A stretch of DNA of 64,000 bases. It comes from Balaenoptera acutorostrata. Its lineage: Eukaryota > Chordata > Mammalia > Artiodactyla > Balaenopteridae. Shown here one piece after another: positions 59,491 to 64,000 of the stretch. The notes beneath the pieces were generated by a model that worked only from the letters and a program-made list of their open reading frames with translations, was not told the origin of the DNA and did no database searches. How positions within the stretch are numbered: position 1 is the stretch's first letter; each line of letters starts with the position of its first letter. Made by a program: the position numbers and the translations under genes. The stretch is taken from positions 9,730,016 to 9,794,015 of the forward strand of contig NC_080070.1 of the NCBI RefSeq assembly GCF_949987535.1. The letters are read 5' to 3'.

Positions 59491-60852
59491 ACAGATCATG
59501 AACACTGCCGCTCTACTGACTATGATTGTAGAAAGTTAATCACAACAGTAATCACAAAATGGGAGACTAGACAGAGGGATATTAATAGTTAAAAAATATC
59601 AGTGTTAGTTCAGATACTATCAATAAAATGTAAATCGACAACAGACACATTAAAAGCACCAAAATACCTAAAGAAGCCAAAAGGGAAAACCAGGAAAATA
59701 GTATACAACTACAGTTACACAGAACTACTCAATTTCTACCTCTAACTCTTCAAAGAAAAGGAAAACATGCTGTATCCATGCACAAGGCACTAGCTTCTAC
59801 TCCTTGGCTTTTTAAAAAGCTGAGTAATCAGAAATAATTCAATTCATAAAAACAACTGATACAAATCCAATCACAGCCTAATACGATATTAGAATAATAT
59901 CAACATAAACAATAGCTTCTGTGTAGTACGTAACAATGATAGGTAATCTCATTTTAATTAAATGTCAGGATGAAAATTCTATTCATATTTTTCATACTAA
60001 CTATGCAAATCATGTACGAAAAGAATCCAAGCAGCTGTTTGAATGTGGTATTTTCATTCAGAGATATTGTACCTGCTGGCATTCTGATTAGTGTTTACTC
60101 ATTTTAGCATTAAAAATACCAAGTTTAATTTCTGACATACTGTGGAGTACTATCAATATGATATAAGATAATCATACAGAAAACCACTTTGCACAGTCAT
60201 TACCCAATGGCATATTTGCACTAGTACTTTGTCACAATTACATGTCAAATACCAGCCAAGAAATTTCTTTGAATTTGGCTCTGATTGTCAAATTACAGTT
60301 CCCCTTTTTTACTAGAAGTCTGATATGGAAGCAGTGTGAAGATTAGAAGCCCTGGGAAACGCCTTGAGTTCTAGCTGCTGCAGTAAGGAGAAGTGACCTT
60401 TAAGATATCTTGCTGCAAATCAGAAATGCACCCCCTGCCCCATGCTCTTGGGGAAATAAGCTTCTGTTCCATTGCAGCTCACACATATTCCCTGAATCAG
60501 GACCCCTTATTTAGGGCACAAACTACATAAACAAGCATGGCAGCCATGAGAGTACTGTTAAAACAATCACACTCTGGAGACCCAGCAAAATCCCCTATAA
60601 TGGCTCTCTCCAAAGTTAAAGTAGGAAATGTTTCTAAGATTTCAATGACCAACGGAGAGAGGTCTTAAAACTATCTTAACCGAAACAATGCCCTCAGTCA
60701 TCTCCAATGATGGTAAAAGTATTTCTTCTCACTATCTAGTTCTCTAACCTGTACTCAATATTTAGAATGAGGCCCAGTGTTAATATTGGATGTGAAAAGC
60801 AGTCTGCTGTTCTGTATTTATTTATTTTCCTTATTACTAATATTGTTTTGAA
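59491..60852. other. Unassigned sequence
   Basis: No gene or transposon recognised in 1.36 kb. Confidence 0.5.
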
Positions 60853-61060
60853 TTTTTATTTTATTTATTTTTTTATACAGCAGGTTCTTACTAGTTATCT
60901 ATTTTATACGTATTAGTGTATATATGTCAATCTCAATCTCCCAATTCATCCCACCCCCCCCCCCCCATCCCCACCACTTTCCCCCCTTGGTGTCCATATG
61001 TTTGTTCTCTACATCTGTGTCTCTATTTCTGCCCTGCAAACCGGTTCATCTGTATGGATT
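60853..61060 (-). mobile_element. L1 3' end with a C13 run
   Basis: Antisense L1 3' UTR: 'acagcaggttcttactagtt' (60877-60896), 'ccaattcatcccacccc', 'ttggtgtccatatgtttgtt' (60987-61006) and 'tctgtgtctctatttctgcc' (61014-61033). The T-rich left end is the tail. Thirteen consecutive Cs (60954-60966) occupy the family's G-rich 3' UTR tract. Confidence 0.8.
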
Positions 61061-61186
61061 TACTTTAAAATAATATTTTTAAAAGTTGAGGAAGGTATAT
61101 GATTTGAGACTGGCAAATTGCTCATAACTTTATCATGCTCTCAATCATTTTATGTTTGAAAAGAAAGAGATTTAATAATTATGCCA

Positions 61187-61316
61187 TGGGACTTCCCTGG
61201 AGGTCCAGTGGTTAAGATTCCGAGCTTCCACTGCAGGGGACACGGGTTCAATCCCTGGTCGGGGAACTAAGATTCCACATGCTGCACAGTGCAGCCAAAA
61301 TAAATAAAAAATAAAG
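61187..61316 (+). mobile_element. Short CHR-type SINE (no long body)
   Basis: Only about 130 bp: 'tgggacttccctggaggtcc' around the start, 'cacgggttcaatccctggtc' (61241-61260) and 'tgctgcacagtgcagccaaa' (61279-61298), then an AAAT tail. The B box is gttcaatcc instead of gttcgagcc, and the GC-rich body of the longer SINEs is absent. The TSD attatgcca is perfect at 61178-61186 and 61317-61325. Confidence 0.9.
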
Positions 61317-61400
61317 ATTATGCCAAAGTTTTCCTTTTATTTCCTAAATCCACATCCCTCTTGTTTTTCTCAAACCCCTTGTGCATCCCCACTTCCATAA

Positions 61401-61423
61401 CACACACACACACACACACACAC
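61401..61423. repeat. (CA)n microsatellite
   Basis: Pure CA run of 23 bases. Confidence 0.94.
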
Positions 61424-61867
61424 GGACATAGCTGCTTCCACCTCGAAACCCCAATAGCATTAGTTTAGTGCCTATTACTCTAGATTATATTTTGTGCACC
61501 TACCTTTCTCTACCCTTAGAAGCTAAAACTTTTGAGGTCAAGACCAGCCCACAATAACAAGTGTCTGCTATACTACAGAAATTTGGTAACTTTTTGTTGC
61601 ATAATAAATTTACTACAAAGGTCATATCTATATTGGGGAGAGGAAACTTTTTCACCTATTTAAACATGAAATGTGTTTCTAGAGATGAATTTCTAGGGAC
61701 AGAAATAGAGGACAAGGCTATAATAGCAAAGAAATAACAACAGTAATGATAATAATAATATAATGATGATGACAAAGACCTCCATAGCCATGGTCTTCCA
61801 TTTGGGAAATGTATGGTTTGGTCCACAGATCCACAGACCATCACTTTATCCTCTGTACTCGAGGCAA
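61424..61867. other. Unassigned sequence with an (AAT/ATG)n patch
   Basis: 61745-61772 is a small trinucleotide-like patch (taataataat, atgatgatga). Nothing else recognised. Confidence 0.5.
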
Positions 61868-62110
61868 CACATCATACTGTTTAAGAATTCTGACTCCAAG
61901 GCAAACTGCCTTTTCAAGTCTCCCCTCCAACACTTATCAGCTGTGTAATACTGAGCAAATTATTTAGCTTCTTTGAGCCTCATTTTCCCCTTCCATAAAT
62001 TTTGGAGAATAATCTATCTCAAAGGCTCCTCACAAGAATTAAATGAAAATATGTACAACACTTAAAAGCATGTCTGGAATATAATAGATTCTATATGTGT
62101 TCGCTATTAA
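61868..62110 (+). mobile_element. MIR SINE
   Basis: 'aagaattctgactccaaggc' (61882-61901), 'cacttatcagctgtgtaata' (61931-61950), 'gagcaaattatttagcttct' (61953-61972), 'tgagcctcattttccccttc' and 'aaggctcctcacaagaatta'. Near full length. Confidence 0.8.
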
Positions 62111-62810
62111 TATTTCTGTCATGTAGCAAGCACTCAAATATTTTAAGAAGTGAATAAGTAAATGAATGATCACATACATAAACCATTTTGACTTAGTTAG
62201 TTGAAAAGTTATGTCATTAAATACTTCCTTCCTAATCTGATGGACACAGAAGTTGAGACTGTCAAAATGCTTTAAAATCATCTATAAATGACAATAAAAC
62301 AAACATCTATTACCTGAGACTGTAAGGGGATTGGGTATTTTTTATTTTAAATCCTGATATTTTGTCACGTAGCAAAAAGTTCTATACTATGTCTTAAAAT
62401 GTTTTGCTTTGCAGAAAACATTTGTCCAGCCATTTCATCATTAACTGTACCTTTTTCGGTTCTTTCAAAATTATCCAATTACCACTATAACCACTTGAAA
62501 ACTACCCAGGACAATTTTCTTCTATCCTTGCAGAAAATAGGCTCCCATTAGTTTCTCAGAAAGGGTGAAGGAAGAATGGTCCCTTTGCCAAACCCTGAGT
62601 TTTTGCCCAAAAAAGAAATTGCTGGGAAAGACATTGGGGATAAGACTCACAATGCAACCAAAATCATTCCCCTTTCTTCAGCTGAGAAGAGGTTTACCAT
62701 CAGCCTTCATCACAACCACACCGATTTTCTTGTCTGCTTCCACAACCAGCATGCAGGCTGTACCCTCCTGTGTTCGTGTTTGTTCCTTCTAGAAAGTTTT
62801 AGCACTTTTG
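62111..62810. other. Unassigned sequence
   Basis: Overlapping plus frames at 62565-62977 show no motif, and the longer one runs into the TA repeat. Nothing recognised. Confidence 0.5.
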
Positions 62811-62854
62811 TGTATATAAATATATACATATATATATATATATGTATACATATA

Positions 62855-62913
<59 letters not shown>

Positions 62914-62914
62914 T
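62811..62914. repeat. Long (TA)n microsatellite
   Basis: About 100 bases of TA with a few GTA and ACA interruptions. The longest simple repeat in the window. Confidence 0.96.
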
Positions 62915-64000
62915 TATTTGAGATCACCCACAGAATTTTGGACATTTGTAGGCACTCAATCAGTGTTGTTAAAATGACACCAGGTAGACCTTCTGTATGA
63001 AAAGGAGACAAATAATATTCTGTAAAAAGGGAATATGGAAGAGATCATTTTTTTCTTCCATTCCCATATGAATCCTGAGGCAATATCACTGTCTCTCAAA
63101 TGAAGCTTCACAGAGCCCAAGAGATTTCAGAAATGTCATTAAAATTTACTACATCTACCCCTAAAGCGCATTAATTATATACAATATTAACTTTGATTTT
63201 GTTAACCTGGAATGTTGGGATCTTCTACTAGCTTAAGGAAATGTTACCACTGAAGTGTAGCCTCTTAACTTTTATAAAAAATGAATGTACTTGTTGTCCT
63301 AAATAGTGTGTCTGTGAAATTCAAGTTAAAGATAATCATCTGTATGGTGAACAATATGGATTTGGATACAAGCACAAAAGTCTCTGTGGATCAGGTCTCA
63401 ATTATTTTCACAAACATTATAAAATCCATAATACATTTTTCCTTTTTGTCTTAGCTGTCAGGAAACTCAGAGTTAACATCAGTGTGCAATGATATTAAAC
63501 TCATTGAAAAGTCCTAATGACATTTTTTCTGCTGACTTTCGATAGTGCCTATATTAATTTACTTAGTAATATCTCAGGATGCTACACGTGAAATCTGTAG
63601 GTTTCTAAACTCTGTCTTGAAGCAGGTGAGTATAACTTTTAAATACGTAAATTCATTGTTTTTTGTTGTTGCTGTTAACTTGATAACTTGAAACTCTATG
63701 GTCCGCCTAAAAGGCTCTGATTATTTTTCTCCATAAAAATCAACCAGCCATACCATTTCTAATATTTAAAAAGATAACATTTTTGTACATTATGGGGGCC
63801 CTCAAGTCGGTCTGTTTTTAGGAAGATGTTCTTAAATTTTAATGTAGTGGAACTCTCAAAAGTATATCTATTTAATGTTCTCTCTCTTAATGCTTCAAGC
63901 ATAGGTAGCATTATTTACCCAGTAGTACCAATGTCACATTGGTTAAACTCACACAATTGCTTTCACTTCGTAACATAAGATGTATGCGGTATTTATTCAC
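62915..64000. other. Unassigned AT-rich sequence to the right edge
   Basis: A short 'tgtaggcactcaatcagtgt' (62948-62967) may be an L2/MIR tail. Nothing else recognised. Confidence 0.5.

Noticed and set aside
1..64000. CRISPR array, operons, phage or plasmid features
   Set aside because: SINE, L1, L2, MIR and MaLR content shows mammalian nuclear DNA, and no evenly spaced direct repeats are present.

Overview
The window looks like nuclear DNA from a cetartiodactyl mammal, most likely a whale or dolphin. The main evidence is nine tRNA-derived SINEs of the CHR type. They read 'gggcttccctggtggcgcag', carry pol III A and B boxes, and most have a long GC-rich body ending in an (AAAT)n tail. Ruminant BovB/ART2-type and pig PRE-1-type elements were not seen. 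The L1 3' ends share the 'gtaaatcaactatacttcaa' ending typical of cetartiodactyl L1. The naming rests on recall of repeat families, not on a database search.

No intact protein-coding gene, rRNA, tRNA gene or CRISPR array was found. Every open frame is short (135 residues or fewer) and either lies in a transposon remnant or has no recognisable content. The window reads as intergenic or deep intronic DNA: a patchwork of transposons of different ages in an AT-rich background.

Layout. 1-2370 is an antisense L1 ORF2 section with visible frame breaks. 2371-9057 is mostly unassigned AT-rich sequence with an unexplained 80-bp dispersed duplication (4046/4251) and an old sense L1 (6650-7850). 9-19 kb holds two L1 3' ends with target-site duplications (TSDs), three CHR SINEs, several MIRs, an L2 3' end, and a 3'-UTR-like retrocopy of unknown parent (13588-13829). 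22.5-30.4 kb holds MIRs, two SINEs, a long antisense L2 that still shows reverse transcriptase motifs (24140-25990), and an MLT1-like LTR with a perfect 5-bp TSD (28489-28795). 30.4-35.5 kb is a 5-kb block with no transposon I can recognise. 35.5-44.3 kb is dense: two MLT1-like LTRs (one split by a SINE), three SINEs, an antisense L1 end, and an L1 with a second L1 nested inside it. 44.3-51.3 kb has an L2, microsatellites and a GC-rich LTR with a perfect cAMP-response-element palindrome. 51.3-64 kb is sparse, with MIRs, two antisense L1 ends, a short CHR SINE and microsatellites.

No multi-gene system is present. The observations most worth checking are the retrocopy, the CRE-bearing LTR, the nested L1, the SINE body-repeat classes, the repeat-poor block and several perfect inverted repeats. 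I found no evidence for a novel biological system here.
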